This document shows positions 10,256-21,684 of a DNA stretch of 42,611 bases, piece after piece. The stretch is taken from the NCBI GenBank assembly GCA_913776255.1, contig CAJYLV010000063.1, positions 1 to 42,611 on the forward strand. Direction: 5' to 3'. Position 1 is the first letter of the stretch. Each line of letters starts with the position of its first letter. Origin of the DNA: an uncultured Sphingomonas sp. (lineage in GTDB: Bacteria > Pseudomonadota > Alphaproteobacteria > Sphingomonadales > Sphingomonadaceae). The notes beneath the pieces are model-generated. The model was not told the origin of the DNA. It saw nothing but the letters and a program-made list of their open reading frames with translations, and ran no database searches. The position numbers and the translations under genes are program-made.

Positions 10256-11022
10256 ACTGGTCGTTCGTCATCCCTTACTACAACGAGGCCGATTACCTGC
10301 CTGCGACGCTCGACAGCCTCGCGGCGCAGACGTTGCGGCCGTTCCGGCTGGTGCTGGTCGACAACGGCTCGACCGATGCGTCGGCGGCGCTCGCGCGGCA
10401 GAGCGGCGCGACGCTGACCGACATCGACGTGATACACCTGCACGAGCCCCGCCCCGGCAAGATCCACGCGCTGGAATGCGGGCTTGCGGCGGTGACCACA
10501 CCCTATGTCGCGTTCGGCGACGCGGACACGATCTATCCGCCGCACTATCTCGCGACCGCCGCCGCGGCCTTTGCGCCGGAGGTGGTCGCGGTGATGGGCA
10601 CCGACGTCCCCGGCGACGATGCCGCGGCGGCACTGCGCAAGCGCCGGCATATCCAGTGCGTCAGCCGGCTGTGGCCGCGGCAGACCCACACCGGCGGCTA
10701 TGGCCAGACCTTCCGCACCGAGGCGCTGAAGGCGGCCGGCGGCTATAGCGAGCGTTGGTGGCGCTATGTACTGGAAGACCATGAGATCATGCAGCGCGTC
10801 GTGAAGCATGGCCGGATCGTCTATCCGTTCGACCTGTGGTGCGTGCCGTCCAACCGCCGCGCGGATCGCCGCGCGGTGAACTGGACGCTCGCGGAGCGGC
10901 TGCTCTACCATTTCACGCCTGCCGCCGCGAAGGACTGGTATTTTTACCGCTTCCTCGGCCCGCGGCTGGCGGCGCGGCGGATGGGCAATTGCAACCTGCG
11001 CGAAAAGACGTGGTTGAGCTAA
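10252..11022 (+). CDS. Glycosyltransferase family 2, TTG start
   Basis: This 256-residue GT2 enzyme has an N terminus (WSFVIPYYNEADYLPATLDS, then LVLVDNGSTDAS) that is classic for the family. The DxD-type metal site reads FGDADTIYPPHYL at about residues 87-99. A C-terminal ED motif (YVLEDHEIMQRVVKHG) matches processive or polyprenol-type GT2 enzymes. The start is TTG at 10252, overlapping the stop of the preceding GT4 gene; no ATG closer to the conserved beta-strand exists. Together with the GT4 gene it probably builds the same oligosaccharide. The operon ends at a strong hairpin 13 bases downstream. Confidence 0.85.
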   Translation: MNWSFVIPYYNEADYLPATLDSLAAQTLRPFRLVLVDNGSTDASAALARQSGATLTDIDVIHLHEPRPGKIHALECGLAAVTTPYVAFGDADTIYPPHYLATAAAAFAPEVVAVMGTDVPGDDAAAALRKRRHIQCVSRLWPRQTHTGGYGQTFRTEALKAAGGYSERWWRYVLEDHEIMQRVVKHGRIVYPFDLWCVPSNRRADRRAVNWTLAERLLYHFTPAAAKDWYFYRFLGPRLAARRMGNCNLREKTWLS

Positions 11023-11034
11023 ACTGTGATCAGC

Positions 11035-11062
11035 CGTCGCCCCTGCGCAGGCAGGGGCGACG
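11035..11062. terminator. Bidirectional hairpin terminator
   Basis: A perfect 12-bp stem (CGTCGCCCCTGC at 11035-11046 with its complement at 11051-11062) closes over a 4-base loop. It lies in the 51-bp gap between two convergent genes, the GT2 gene ending at 11022 and the epimerase ending at 11074. No long T-run follows, but position and stem strength fit a shared terminator. Confidence 0.75.
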
Positions 11063-11073
11063 TGGGCGGGCGT

Positions 11074-12162
11074 TTACATTTCCGGCTCCGCCCCGCGCGC
11101 CAGCCGTCCGCGCGCATAATCGAGCGCGCGGCGGATGCCGTCGTCGAGCGGGATCGTCTGCCGCCAGCCGAGTTCGTCGCGGATCCGCGCCGCGTCCGAA
11201 TAGCGCTCCGCGACCCCGACCGGCTTCCCCTCGGTCCCGAGCACCGGCGCGTCATAGCCCTCGATCGCCACCATCCGCGCGGCGAGATCGAGGAAGCTCG
11301 TCGCCTTCCCCGATCCGATATTAAACGCGCGCGCATCGCTGACCCCGCGGCAGACCAGCAGGCACGCATCGCACGCATCGTCGATATGCACGAAGTCGCG
11401 TGTCTGCTGCCCCGACCCCCACACCCGCACCGGATCGCGCCGCGCCGCCACGCGCAGCGCGATCGCCGGGAACGGATAGACCACGTCCTGATCCTCGCCA
11501 TAGCCCGAGAACGGCCGCACCACGCCGACGCTCAGCCCGTATTTCTCATGCGCGATCCGCCCGAGATATTCGCCGGTCAGCTTGCTCCAGCCATAGGTGT
11601 AATCGGGCAGCCCCAGCCGCTTCTCGAAGGAGATGTCCTCCTCGCGCAGCGCGCGGCTCTCGCCGGCTTCCTGCAGATCGATCGGATAGGCCGCGCTGGA
11701 GGAGGCGTAGAGGATGCGCGCCGGTCGGGCGACCTTCGCCGACCACAGGAAGAAGGTGCTGTCGATCGCCAGATCGATCCCGACCGCCAGCGGATCGTTG
11801 TCGATCACGTTGCGCCCGCCGACCACACTGGCGAGGTGATAGACTTCGTCGAAGGCGGGCAGCTTGGCGAGCCCCAGCGACGGCGTCATCCCCAGCTCGG
11901 CCTGCGCCACCGCGACGAAATCGGCGCGGATGAAGCGCACCACCGCGTCATGGCCGACGACCTCGTGGAACGCGACACCGCCGTCTTCGCCGACGTGGCG
12001 GAGCTGCGGCACCTCCCAGTCGGCGGGCGCCTTGCCGGTCGACAGATCGTCGATGATCCAGACCTCGTTACCGCCCTCCGCGGCCAGCTTGGCGACCAGA
12101 TGGCGCCCCACGAACCCACAGCCCCCGGTCACCAGAACACGACGCGCCACTTCTGCCTCCAT
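11074..12162 (-). CDS. NAD-dependent sugar epimerase/dehydratase (extended SDR)
   Basis: This 362-residue extended short-chain dehydrogenase acts on nucleotide sugars. The NAD-binding TGGCGFVG motif lies at about residues 12-19, IIDDLSTG follows the second strand, and the catalytic Ser/Tyr/Lys set appears as LYASSSAAY followed by YTYGWSKL (YxxxK). Sequence layout resembles GDP-mannose 3,5-epimerase and UDP-glucose 4-epimerase relatives; I cannot choose between them. It converges with the glycosyltransferase genes, so it may supply their sugar donor. The start ATG at 12162 shares a 105-bp divergent promoter region with clpB. A GTG a few codons later is a possible alternative start. Confidence 0.85.
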   Translation of the reverse strand: MEAEVARRVLVTGGCGFVGRHLVAKLAAEGGNEVWIIDDLSTGKAPADWEVPQLRHVGEDGGVAFHEVVGHDAVVRFIRADFVAVAQAELGMTPSLGLAKLPAFDEVYHLASVVGGRNVIDNDPLAVGIDLAIDSTFFLWSAKVARPARILYASSSAAYPIDLQEAGESRALREEDISFEKRLGLPDYTYGWSKLTGEYLGRIAHEKYGLSVGVVRPFSGYGEDQDVVYPFPAIALRVAARRDPVRVWGSGQQTRDFVHIDDACDACLLVCRGVSDARAFNIGSGKATSFLDLAARMVAIEGYDAPVLGTEGKPVGVAERYSDAARIRDELGWRQTIPLDDGIRRALDYARGRLARGAEPEM

Positions 12163-12212
12163 GCTTGCGGCCTGCGCGGTGCCATCCTAGCTTCGGTGGC
12201 GCAACCCATCCC

Positions 12213-12240
12213 CTTGTGTTGCTCAAAAGCAACACCATCT
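12213..12240 (+). promoter_or_regulatory. Probable RpoH (sigma-32) promoter of clpB, with overlapping hairpin
   Basis: CTTGTGTT at 12213-12220 and CACCATCT at 12233-12240 match the heat-shock promoter pattern CTTG and CCCCATNT with suitable spacing, about 28 bases upstream of the clpB start. The spacer contains a perfect small dyad, GTTGCT-CAAA-AGCAAC (12218-12233). Assignment rests on motif resemblance and on clpB being a classic RpoH target. Confidence 0.55.
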
Positions 12241-12267
12241 GACACCCAAGAGAAACAGGGCTTACAG

Positions 12268-14847
<2,580 letters not shown>

Positions 14848-14862
14848 CGCTCCCCCAAAGAT

Positions 14863-14944
14863 CGTCGCCCCGGGCTTGACCCGGGGCCCCGCTTCTTGGC
14901 GACAGAAGTAAGAAGCGAGGCCCCGGATCAAGTCCGGGGCGACG
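14863..14944. terminator. Large imperfect inverted repeat after clpB
   Basis: Arms of 35 bases at 14863-14897 and 14910-14944 pair with a few mismatches around a 12-base loop. The element sits between convergent clpB and the glycoside hydrolase gene, so it may terminate both. The arm carries the CCCCGG...CAAG...CCGGGGC type of palindrome, a different family from the repeats at 635 and 2865. Confidence 0.65.
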
Positions 14945-14964
14945 AAAGGAAGCTGGCTACCAGC

Positions 14965-16026
14965 CTACTTCAACACCAGCGCCCGATAGGCCGGACTCAC
15001 CGCCGGATACTGGTTGTCGCTCAGCTTGCCCCGATAGGCGGCGTTCGAGTTCCAATATGATGCATAGACGATGTTGTGCGTCGCAAACCACTCGCCGACC
15101 GCCTGCACATAAGGGGCATCGCTGTTCCTGCTGATGCCCCATTCGGCATAGGCGGTCGGCTTCCGGTGCTGCCTGGCGAAGGCCTGATGCCAGGCGAGCC
15201 CGTATTTCTCGTCACGGCGATGGATGAACGCCTTCACGCCGTCGGCGGGATCCCATTGATGGTTGTAGTAGAAATCCATGCCGATGATGTCGACGACGTC
15301 GTCACCCGGATAGGCATTTTCGGGGTTCATCCCCAGATCGCCGATATTCGGCGTCCACTCGAACACGAAACGATTGGAGACGCTGCGGAAGCTCTTGACG
15401 AACTGCCGATAGGCCGCACGATAATAGGCTTCCTTACCGGCGGCCGCCCACGGCTGCCAGTCGCCGTTGAATTCCCAGCCGGTGCGCACGTAGATCTTGC
15501 CGGTGTTCGGATAGCCCTGCGCGAGCGTGCGCGCGGCGTTGACGTAATAACCGTTATACTTGCCGGCGGCGGCGGTCGCGAGCGTGCCTCCCTGCGCAAA
15601 CAGCGGGATCGTCCAATAGACCGGGCGGTCGACTCCCCGCCACAGCCCGACCAGCCAGCCGATGGAATTGATCCAGTCGAGCCACCCGGCACGCCCGGTG
15701 TGCAGCTGGACGCCGTCGGTGCGCTTGCCGAGCCACAACTCGTACGCGACCAGATCGGCAGGGAAATTGCCGACATAGACCGACTTTTTGAACGACGTGG
15801 TCTGCGTCGTGGCGGCGACCGGCGCAGCAACCGACGCCGTGGCGGCGGCGGTCGCGACCGGTGTGCTCACCGTGGTCGCGGCGGCCGGCGCGGCCGTGCT
15901 CCCCGCGGCGACGACGGTCACCCCCGTGCTGCCCTGGGATGTCGTCCCGCTCGACGACGATGTCGCGGCCGCAGCCGCCAACGATACGCCCGCGGCAACC
16001 GCCGCGGCGACAATCTGCTTGTTCAT
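14965..16026 (-). CDS. Secreted GH26-like glycoside hydrolase
   Basis: This 353-residue secreted protein begins with a signal peptide (MNKQIVAAAVAAGVSLAAAA). A low-complexity Ala/Thr/Ser/Val linker follows to about residue 78, then a TIM-barrel glycosidase domain. RTGWEFNGDW places the probable acid/base Glu at 185, and YAEWGIS places the probable nucleophile Glu at 295, the spacing and motifs of GH26 mannanases and related beta-glycanases. FEWTPNIGD and IIGMDFYYN also fit. It may trim an exported polysaccharide. Its neighbours do not define the substrate. The linker is unusual for a periplasmic enzyme and suggests surface display or tethering. Confidence 0.7.
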   Translation of the reverse strand: MNKQIVAAAVAAGVSLAAAAATSSSSGTTSQGSTGVTVVAAGSTAAPAAATTVSTPVATAAATASVAAPVAATTQTTSFKKSVYVGNFPADLVAYELWLGKRTDGVQLHTGRAGWLDWINSIGWLVGLWRGVDRPVYWTIPLFAQGGTLATAAAGKYNGYYVNAARTLAQGYPNTGKIYVRTGWEFNGDWQPWAAAGKEAYYRAAYRQFVKSFRSVSNRFVFEWTPNIGDLGMNPENAYPGDDVVDIIGMDFYYNHQWDPADGVKAFIHRRDEKYGLAWHQAFARQHRKPTAYAEWGISRNSDAPYVQAVGEWFATHNIVYASYWNSNAAYRGKLSDNQYPAVSPAYRALVLK

Positions 16027-16034
16027 TTACGACC

Positions 16035-16052
16035 CCTCGCTTTGCGGCGAGG
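16035..16052 (-). promoter_or_regulatory. Hairpin over the ribosome-binding site of the GH26-like gene
   Basis: CCTCGC (16035-16040) and GCGAGG (16047-16052) form a perfect 6-bp stem with a 6-base loop. Read on the minus strand, the 3' arm GCGAGG abuts the GGGG just upstream of the ATG at 16026, so folding would hide the ribosome-binding site. The remainder of 16027-16242 carries no gene and must hold the divergent promoters of this gene and dapB. Confidence 0.35.
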
Positions 16053-16242
16053 AACATAGCGGCGGCACATTTCGCCACGATAAACGACGGCAGCCCCCGC
16101 CCTGAGCCCGTCGCAGCGCAGCGGCACTTTGCCGCACCGCGGCACGACGCACCGGCGGAAAAGTTCGCCCCGCCCCCTGCCGCGCCGCGCGGTTTCGTGC
16201 GAAGGGGATTTGTCCGACACAATCCCTGCAGAGTGACCCCAC

Positions 16243-16971
16243 ATGACCAGCATCGGCATCTATGGCAGCAACGGCCGCATGGGCCGCGCGATCGCCACGA
16301 TCGCCGCCGGCGAGGGCGTGACGGTCGCCGGCGGCGGCGATGCGGGCAGCGATCCGTTCCCGATTGCGCACGCCGCCGACGTTCTGGTCGATTTCTCGAC
16401 ACCGGCGGCGCTCGAATCGCATCTGGAGGCGGCGATTGCGGCCCAAACACCGATCGTGATCGGCACCACCGGGCTCCTGACGACGCATCATACGCTCATC
16501 GAGCGTGCCGCAGAGTCGATCGCGGTGCTCCAGACCGGCAACACGTCGCTCGGCGTGACGTTGCTGGGCGTGCTGGTGCGCGAGGCGGCAGCCCGGCTCG
16601 GCGCAGACTGGGACATCGAGATCACCGAAATGCACCACCGCCACAAGGTCGACGCGCCGTCCGGCACCGCACTGCTGCTCGGCGAGGCGGCGGCGGCGGG
16701 GCGCAACACCCGGCTGGCGGAGGTGCGCGTCGACAGCCGCGCCGGGCTGGTCGGCGCGCGCAGCGAGGGCACGATCGGCTTCGCGAGCCTGCGCGGCGGC
16801 TCGGTGGTCGGCGACCATAATGTTGTTTTCGCGGGCGAAGGTGAGCGGATCGAGATCGGCCACCGCGCCGACGACCGCACGACCTTCGCGCGCGGCGCGG
16901 TGAAGGCGGCCTTGTGGCTCGCCAGCCGCGCACCCGGCCGCTATGCGATGGCCGAGGTGCTCGGGCTTTGA
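16243..16971 (+). CDS. dapB: 4-hydroxy-tetrahydrodipicolinate reductase DapB
   Basis: DapB reduces the dapA product to tetrahydrodipicolinate with NAD(P)H, in lysine and diaminopimelate synthesis. It has 242 residues. The nucleotide-binding motif GSNGRMG lies near residues 8-14, VDFSTP follows the Rossmann domain, and GTTG is present. The catalytic and substrate-binding segment EMHHRHKVDAPSGTAL carries the His pair, the Lys, and the SGT loop. The stop overlaps the TTG start of nth. This is shorter than the E. coli enzyme but within the range for alphaproteobacteria. Confidence 0.95.
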   Translation: MTSIGIYGSNGRMGRAIATIAAGEGVTVAGGGDAGSDPFPIAHAADVLVDFSTPAALESHLEAAIAAQTPIVIGTTGLLTTHHTLIERAAESIAVLQTGNTSLGVTLLGVLVREAAARLGADWDIEITEMHHRHKVDAPSGTALLLGEAAAAGRNTRLAEVRVDSRAGLVGARSEGTIGFASLRGGSVVGDHNVVFAGEGERIEIGHRADDRTTFARGAVKAALWLASRAPGRYAMAEVLGL

Positions 16972-17624
16972 AAAAGGCTGACGTCGCCGAATTCTACCGC
17001 CGCCTCGCCGAAGCCAATCCGCATCCCGAGACCGAGCTGGAATCGGTCAACGATTACACGCTCCTCGTCGCGGTCGTGCTCTCCGCGCAGGCGACCGACG
17101 CCGGGGTCAACAAGGCGACCCGCGCGCTGTTCGCCACGGTCGACACCCCGCAGAAGATGCTCGATCTCGGCCTCGACGGGCTCAAGCAGCACATCCGCAC
17201 GATCGGGCTGTTCAACACCAAGGCCAAGAACGTCATCGCGCTGTCGCAGGCGTTGGTCGACGACCACGCCGGCCGCGTTCCCGCCAGCCGCGAGGCGCTG
17301 GAGAAGCTGCCCGGCGTCGGCCGCAAGACCGCCAATGTCGTGATGAACGTCGCGTTCGGGGCGGAGACGTTCGCGGTCGACACGCACATCTTCCGCGTCG
17401 GCAATCGCACCGGGCTCGCCAGGGGCAAGACGGTGCTGGCGGTCGAGAAGCGTCTCGACGCCGCCACCCCCGCGCCGTTCCGCGCCCACGCGCACCACTG
17501 GCTGATCCTGCACGGCCGCTACGTCTGCAAGGCACGCCGCCCGGAATGCTGGCGCTGCATCGTCGCGGACCTTTGCGCGTTCAAGCCCAAGACCCCGCCG
17601 CCGCCCGCGCGCACCAAGGAGTGA
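16968..17624 (+). CDS. nth: Endonuclease III (DNA glycosylase/AP lyase)
   Basis: Nth removes oxidised pyrimidines and nicks the abasic site in base-excision repair. With TTG at 16968 as start the protein is 218 residues. The catalytic Lys120 (in LPGVGRKTANVV) and Asp138 (VDTHIFR) fall at the same numbers as in the E. coli enzyme. The 4Fe-4S cluster cysteines are C187, C194, C197 and C203, in the C-x6-C-x2-C-x5-C pattern. The match in numbering supports the TTG start, which overlaps the dapB stop (TTGA). The C terminus ends in a Pro-rich tail. Coupling of a lysine gene to a repair gene is probably a matter of operon convenience. Confidence 0.95.
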   Translation: MKKADVAEFYRRLAEANPHPETELESVNDYTLLVAVVLSAQATDAGVNKATRALFATVDTPQKMLDLGLDGLKQHIRTIGLFNTKAKNVIALSQALVDDHAGRVPASREALEKLPGVGRKTANVVMNVAFGAETFAVDTHIFRVGNRTGLARGKTVLAVEKRLDAATPAPFRAHAHHWLILHGRYVCKARRPECWRCIVADLCAFKPKTPPPPARTKE

Positions 17625-17626
17625 CG

Positions 17627-17995
17627 ATGCGCCCGCTGATCGTTGCCGCGCTGCTCACCGCCGCCGACCCGACGCTGGCGCGCGACCGCGCGGCCGACGT
17701 GCCGCCCGCGACCCCGGCAGGACCGCCCCGCACCTGCCTGCCGCTCGCCGCGATCGAAGAGACGCTGGTGCGCAACGACCGCGTGATCGACTTCCGCACC
17801 ACCGGGCGTCGCCTCTACCGCGTGACGCTGCCGCACCGCTGCCCCGGACTGGGGAGCGAACGCCGCTTCGGCTACGCGACCTCGATCGGCCAATTGTGCG
17901 CGCAGGATCTCATCACCGTCCTGTACGCCAGCGGCCCGATGCAGGGCGCGCGCTGTGGTCTGGCCCCATTCCAGCCGGTCACGCCGGGCCGCTGA
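17627..17995 (+). CDS. Small secreted protein, DUF6491-like
   Basis: This 122-residue protein has a short hydrophobic N terminus ([20 protein letters not shown]) suggesting periplasmic export. The mature part contains four Cys. Its core, [23 protein letters not shown] followed by [19 protein letters not shown], looks like the DUF6491 family of conserved sphingomonad and xanthomonad secreted proteins, whose function is not known to me. It starts 3 bases after the nth stop, so it is in the same operon. The family assignment is from memory of the pattern and is moderate. Confidence 0.7.
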   Translation: MRPLIVAALLTAADPTLARDRAADVPPATPAGPPRTCLPLAAIEETLVRNDRVIDFRTTGRRLYRVTLPHRCPGLGSERRFGYATSIGQLCAQDLITVLYASGPMQGARCGLAPFQPVTPGR

Positions 17996-18056
17996 CGAAT
18001 TTCACGTGCAAAACGGGTAGCGCCGCGCGTCGACCCCTGCTAGGCGAACCGAACCG

Positions 18057-18133
<77 letters not shown>

Positions 18134-18499
18134 TTTCTCCGTCCTAAAACGCTTCGGCTTCTACCGTTTCCTGCGAGAACACGCAGAAACAGGCGTGTTC
18201 GAAACCGGAACGCGCGTACAAAGCCCGTTCAACCTACGTGCCTGAACATATCGCTTGTCTGGCTACGATCCTCGCTGATTTCCAGGGCGCACGGGCCGTG
18301 AGGTTTTCGGCGGCGATCGACGCACTGCGTGAAAGGCTTGGTCGCCTGAAGCTGCTCGCCGGTCATCACGTCGTTGCAGTGCCGCCGAAGAGGCGCTGTC
18401 AAGGGATTCGTGGCGTCAAGACCTTGACGGCTCCACATGCCCGGAACCATGCAGGAACGACATGGGCCATCTTGAAATTGCGACGGGGGCGGCAACGGG
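18134..18499 (+). other. Island left margin; weak candidate ORF 18238-18507
   Basis: No convincing gene is present. A hairpin (GAACACGC at 18177-18184, GCGTGTTC at 18193-18200) lies just after the tRNA. A GTG-started frame of 89 codons (18238-18507) runs into the start of the restriction gene; it has no recognised domain and its composition is mixed, so it may be a leader remnant. The 3' part carries the operator-like dyad described separately. Confidence 0.4.
18414..18429 (+). promoter_or_regulatory. Operator-like perfect dyad upstream of the restriction operon
   Basis: CGTCAAG-AC-CTTGACG is a perfect 7-bp dyad 71 bases upstream of the restriction gene start. An extra half-site GTCAAGG lies at 18398-18404. 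The right half contains TTGACG, a good -35 hexamer; a weak -10 (CATGCA, 18448-18453) follows at 18 bases. A protein bound here would block transcription of the whole cassette. No obvious controller gene is adjacent. Confidence 0.4.
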
Positions 18500-21400
18500 A
18501 TGAGTGAGATCTTTTTTCAGTCGCCAATCCTGAATTCGCCATACGAAGAACCAAGCAAGCACTGGGAACTGGACGACAACGGCCAGCCGACCAACGTGAT
18601 CGTTCCGCGCCGGCGACAAAGCGCGCTGATCTCGCCCATTCCCAAGGCGAAGAAGGTGCGCGGCAGGGCCGTTCAGGCGGACATGTACGCTGATGAAGGG
18701 GGACAGGAATATAATCCCACCGAGGTGATCAACGGCATCCGCTCGGCGGTGGAAAGCTGGCGCACCCTGCCGGAGAGCCAGTGGCAGGTCACGCCGACCA
18801 CCGCCCGGCTGCTTCGCCACTGGCGCACGCATTCCTTCGCCCACCAGCGCCCCTTCTTCTGCCAGGTCGAAGCAGTGGAGACGGTGATCTGGCTGACCGA
18901 GGTGGCGCCACGCTCGTCCTCGCAGGGGCGCCGCTTCTGGACACATCTGGAGGCCGCCAATGCCGCCTCCAATCCTGAACTGATGCGCATGGCGCTCAAG
19001 CTGGCCACCGGCGCGGGCAAGACGACAGTGATGGCGATGGTGATCGCCTGGCAAACGCTGAACGCCGTCCGCCACCCGAACGCAAAGCGCTTCTCGAAGG
19101 GGTTCCTGGTCGTCGCGCCGGGCATCACCATCAAGGACCGGCTGCGCGTCCTCCAGCCCAACGATCCGGAAAGCTATTACAAAAGCCGCGAGATCGTGCC
19201 CGAGGACATGCTCCTCGACCTCGGCCGCGCCAAGATTGTCATTACCAACTATCACGCTTTCAAGAAGAAGGACGAGGTCCCGCTCAACAAGGTGCAGCAG
19301 GCCGCGCTGCGTACCACACCCAGGCCCGAGAGCGATGGCGCCATGATCCGCCGCGTCGCTGACGAGCTGATGGGCCTGAAGAACATCGTCGTACTGAACG
19401 ACGAGGCGCACCATTGCTATCGCGAGCGCCCGCTGACCGAAGAGGAGCAGAAGGCACTGAAGGGTGACGAACTGGCCGCCGCCAAGGAGGCCAACGAAGC
19501 CGCCCGCCTGTGGATTTCCGGCATCGAGGCGGTGAAGCGCGAGCTCGGCGTGTCGATGGTATACGACCTGTCCGCCACGCCCTTCTTCCTGCGCGGTTCG
19601 GGCTATCGCGAAGGCTCGCTTTTCGGCTGGGTGATCTCGGACTTCAGCCTGATGGACGCGATCGAGTGCGGCATCGTCAAGCTGCCACGCGTGCCGGTGA
19701 TGGACAATGTTCCCGGCGGCGACACGCCGATGTTTCGCAATCTGTGGGACCATATCGGCAAGCAGCTGCCGAAAAAGGGGCGCGGCAATGCCAAGGGGCT
19801 CGATCCGCAAAAGTTGCCCAATGAGCTGCTGACCGCCATCGACGCACTCTACGGTCATTACGAAAAGACCTATACCACCTGGAAGGACGCCGGCATCGGC
19901 GTCGATCCGGTGTTCATCGTGGTGTGCAACAACACCGCCACCTCGAAGCTCGTCCACGACTATATCGCCGGCTACAAGATCGAGGACAGCGACGGCAATG
20001 CCTCCACGATCAAGGGCAAGTGCAAGCTGTTCTGGAACTTCGATCCGGACGGCGCCGCGCTGCCCCGCATGCGCACCCTGCTGATCGACAGCCAGCAACT
20101 CGAAAGCGGCGAGGCGATCAGCACCGACTTTCGCGACGCCGCCAGCGAGGAGATCGCCCGCTTCAAGGAGGAGCTGATCCAGCGCACCGGCGATCGCGCG
20201 GCCGCCGAGAAGGTCGACGACGCCGCCATCCTGCGCGAGGTGATGAACACCGTCGGTCGCAGGGGCCAGCTGGGCGAAGGCATTCGTTGCGTCGTGTCGG
20301 TTTCGATGCTGACCGAAGGCTGGGATACGAACACGGTCACGCATGTCCTCGGCATCCGCGCCTTCGGCACCCAGCTGCTGTGCGAGCAGGTGATCGGCCG
20401 CGCGTTGCGCCGCCAGTCCTACCAGTTGCAGACCGACGGGCCGGACGCCGGCAAGTTCCCCGTCGAATATGCTGACGTGCTCGGCATCCCGTTCGACTTC
20501 ACGGCGCAGCCGGTGATCTCCAAGCCGTCGCCGCCCGAGAATATGGAGCGTGTCCATGCGATCAGCCCGGCGCGCGACGCATCGGAAATCCGCTACCCGC
20601 GCGTCGAGGGCTACCGCACCGAGCTGCCCAGCGAGACGCTGACCGCCAGCTTCACCGACGATTCGACGCTGGAACTTACCCCCGAGCTGGTCGGTGCGAC
20701 CGAGACGATCAACTCCGGCATCATCGGCGAGCAGGCCGATCTCACCATCGCCCACCTCGCCGATACGCGCGCGGCGACCATCCATCTCCGCCTGGCCGAA
20801 TGGCTGGTGAAACGCCGCCTGACCAATGCCGGCGATCGCCCCAATGTCGGGCTGATCCTGCAGGCCAAGTCGATCGTGCGGCAGTGGATGGCGAACCATC
20901 TGAGGCTGGCCGGGGGCACCCAGCCTGCGCAGCTGCTCTATTACAACATCGCGGATCGCGTCGCCGATCGGATCATGGCCGCCATCACCCGCGGCCAGGA
21001 AGGCGGCGGCCGCGTGATCGCCATGCTCGATCCGTACAACCGCGAGGGCAGCACCCGCCACGTCAGCTTCATGACGAGCAAGGATCGCTACGCGACCGGC
21101 GCGCGCTGCCACATCAACTATGCGGTGATCGACAGCGACTGGGAGGCAGAGTTTTGCCGCGTCGCCGATCGGCACCGCCGCGTGCTCGCCTGGGTGAAGA
21201 ACCACAATCTCGGCTTCGAGGTGCCCTATACTGCCGGCGGCGAAGCGCGGCGCTATCGTCCGGACTTCATCCTGCGTATCGACGACGGCCATGGCCCGGA
21301 GGATCCGCTGAACCTGGTCGTCGAGATCAAGGGCGCGCGCGACGAGGACGACAAGGACAAGGCGGAGACGATGCACACGCTGTGGGTGCCGGGCGTCAAC

Positions 21401-21523
21401 GCGCTGGGCGACCATGGCCGCTGGGGCTTTGCCGAGTTTACCGACGTCTGGACCATCGCCACCGAGTTCGCGGCCAAGGTCGAGGCATGGCTGGATGGCA
21501 TGGGCGGGAGCGATGCGGCATGA
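18500..21523 (+). CDS. Type III-like restriction subunit: SF2 helicase with C-terminal PD-ExK nuclease
   Basis: This 1007-residue protein is probably the DNA-translocating, cutting subunit of a type III-like restriction system. Walker A ATGAGKT is at 169-175, DEAHH at 301-305, SATPFF follows as motif III, and the motif VI region QVIGRALRR is at 630-638. Near the C terminus, RPDF (Asp922) and VEIKG (Glu942, Lys944) form a PD-ExK nuclease site, as in Res subunits. From memory the layout resembles proteins annotated as BPTD_3080-family restriction endonucleases. The start ATG at 18500 is supported by the conserved-looking FFQSPILNSPYEEP opening. The stop overlaps the next start. Confidence 0.85.
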   Translation: MSEIFFQSPILNSPYEEPSKHWELDDNGQPTNVIVPRRRQSALISPIPKAKKVRGRAVQADMYADEGGQEYNPTEVINGIRSAVESWRTLPESQWQVTPTTARLLRHWRTHSFAHQRPFFCQVEAVETVIWLTEVAPRSSSQGRRFWTHLEAANAASNPELMRMALKLATGAGKTTVMAMVIAWQTLNAVRHPNAKRFSKGFLVVAPGITIKDRLRVLQPNDPESYYKSREIVPEDMLLDLGRAKIVITNYHAFKKKDEVPLNKVQQAALRTTPRPESDGAMIRRVADELMGLKNIVVLNDEAHHCYRERPLTEEEQKALKGDELAAAKEANEAARLWISGIEAVKRELGVSMVYDLSATPFFLRGSGYREGSLFGWVISDFSLMDAIECGIVKLPRVPVMDNVPGGDTPMFRNLWDHIGKQLPKKGRGNAKGLDPQKLPNELLTAIDALYGHYEKTYTTWKDAGIGVDPVFIVVCNNTATSKLVHDYIAGYKIEDSDGNASTIKGKCKLFWNFDPDGAALPRMRTLLIDSQQLESGEAISTDFRDAASEEIARFKEELIQRTGDRAAAEKVDDAAILREVMNTVGRRGQLGEGIRCVVSVSMLTEGWDTNTVTHVLGIRAFGTQLLCEQVIGRALRRQSYQLQTDGPDAGKFPVEYADVLGIPFDFTAQPVISKPSPPENMERVHAISPARDASEIRYPRVEGYRTELPSETLTASFTDDSTLELTPELVGATETINSGIIGEQADLTIAHLADTRAATIHLRLAEWLVKRRLTNAGDRPNVGLILQAKSIVRQWMANHLRLAGGTQPAQLLYYNIADRVADRIMAAITRGQEGGGRVIAMLDPYNREGSTRHVSFMTSKDRYATGARCHINYAVIDSDWEAEFCRVADRHRRVLAWVKNHNLGFEVPYTAGGEARRYRPDFILRIDDGHGPEDPLNLVVEIKGARDEDDKDKAETMHTLWVPGVNALGDHGRWGFAEFTDVWTIATEFAAKVEAWLDGMGGSDAA

Positions 21524-21684
21524 GCGCTTCACATTCTGCGCACGATTTTAATTGCGCCTTAAGGTTTCGCGCCCTATCTGAACCGCACATCCGCCCCCTG
21601 AGAGTAGGTTCGCTCGACAATCCAGAGCGCTACCGAAATCTTGGGGCCTTTTCGTTTTCGGCTCGTTGCGCGGTGCCCGCATGA
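21520..21684 (+). CDS. Candidate 54-residue micro-ORF bridging res and the NYN ORF
   Basis: This 55-codon frame starts in an ATGA overlap with the restriction gene stop and ends in an ATGA overlap with the start of the NYN-like ORF. No domain or signal is recognisable. Codon use (TTT, TTA, AGG, CTA, AGA) is unlike the GC-rich neighbours. It may be a real coupled small gene, a translation bridge, or relic DNA that happens to be open. The double overlap is the only argument for translation. Confidence 0.3.
   Translation: MSASHSAHDFNCALRFRALSEPHIRPLRVGSLDNPERYRNLGAFSFSARCAVPA

Noticed and set aside
11026..12267. Open plus-strand frame ahead of clpB
   Set aside because: It is antisense to the epimerase gene and continuous only because of GC-rich codon bias; ClpB's natural N terminus is at 12268.
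18416..21532. Very long minus-strand frame opposite the restriction gene
   Set aside because: It is 1038 codons, but the plus-strand protein carries all helicase and nuclease motifs and the minus frame carries none.
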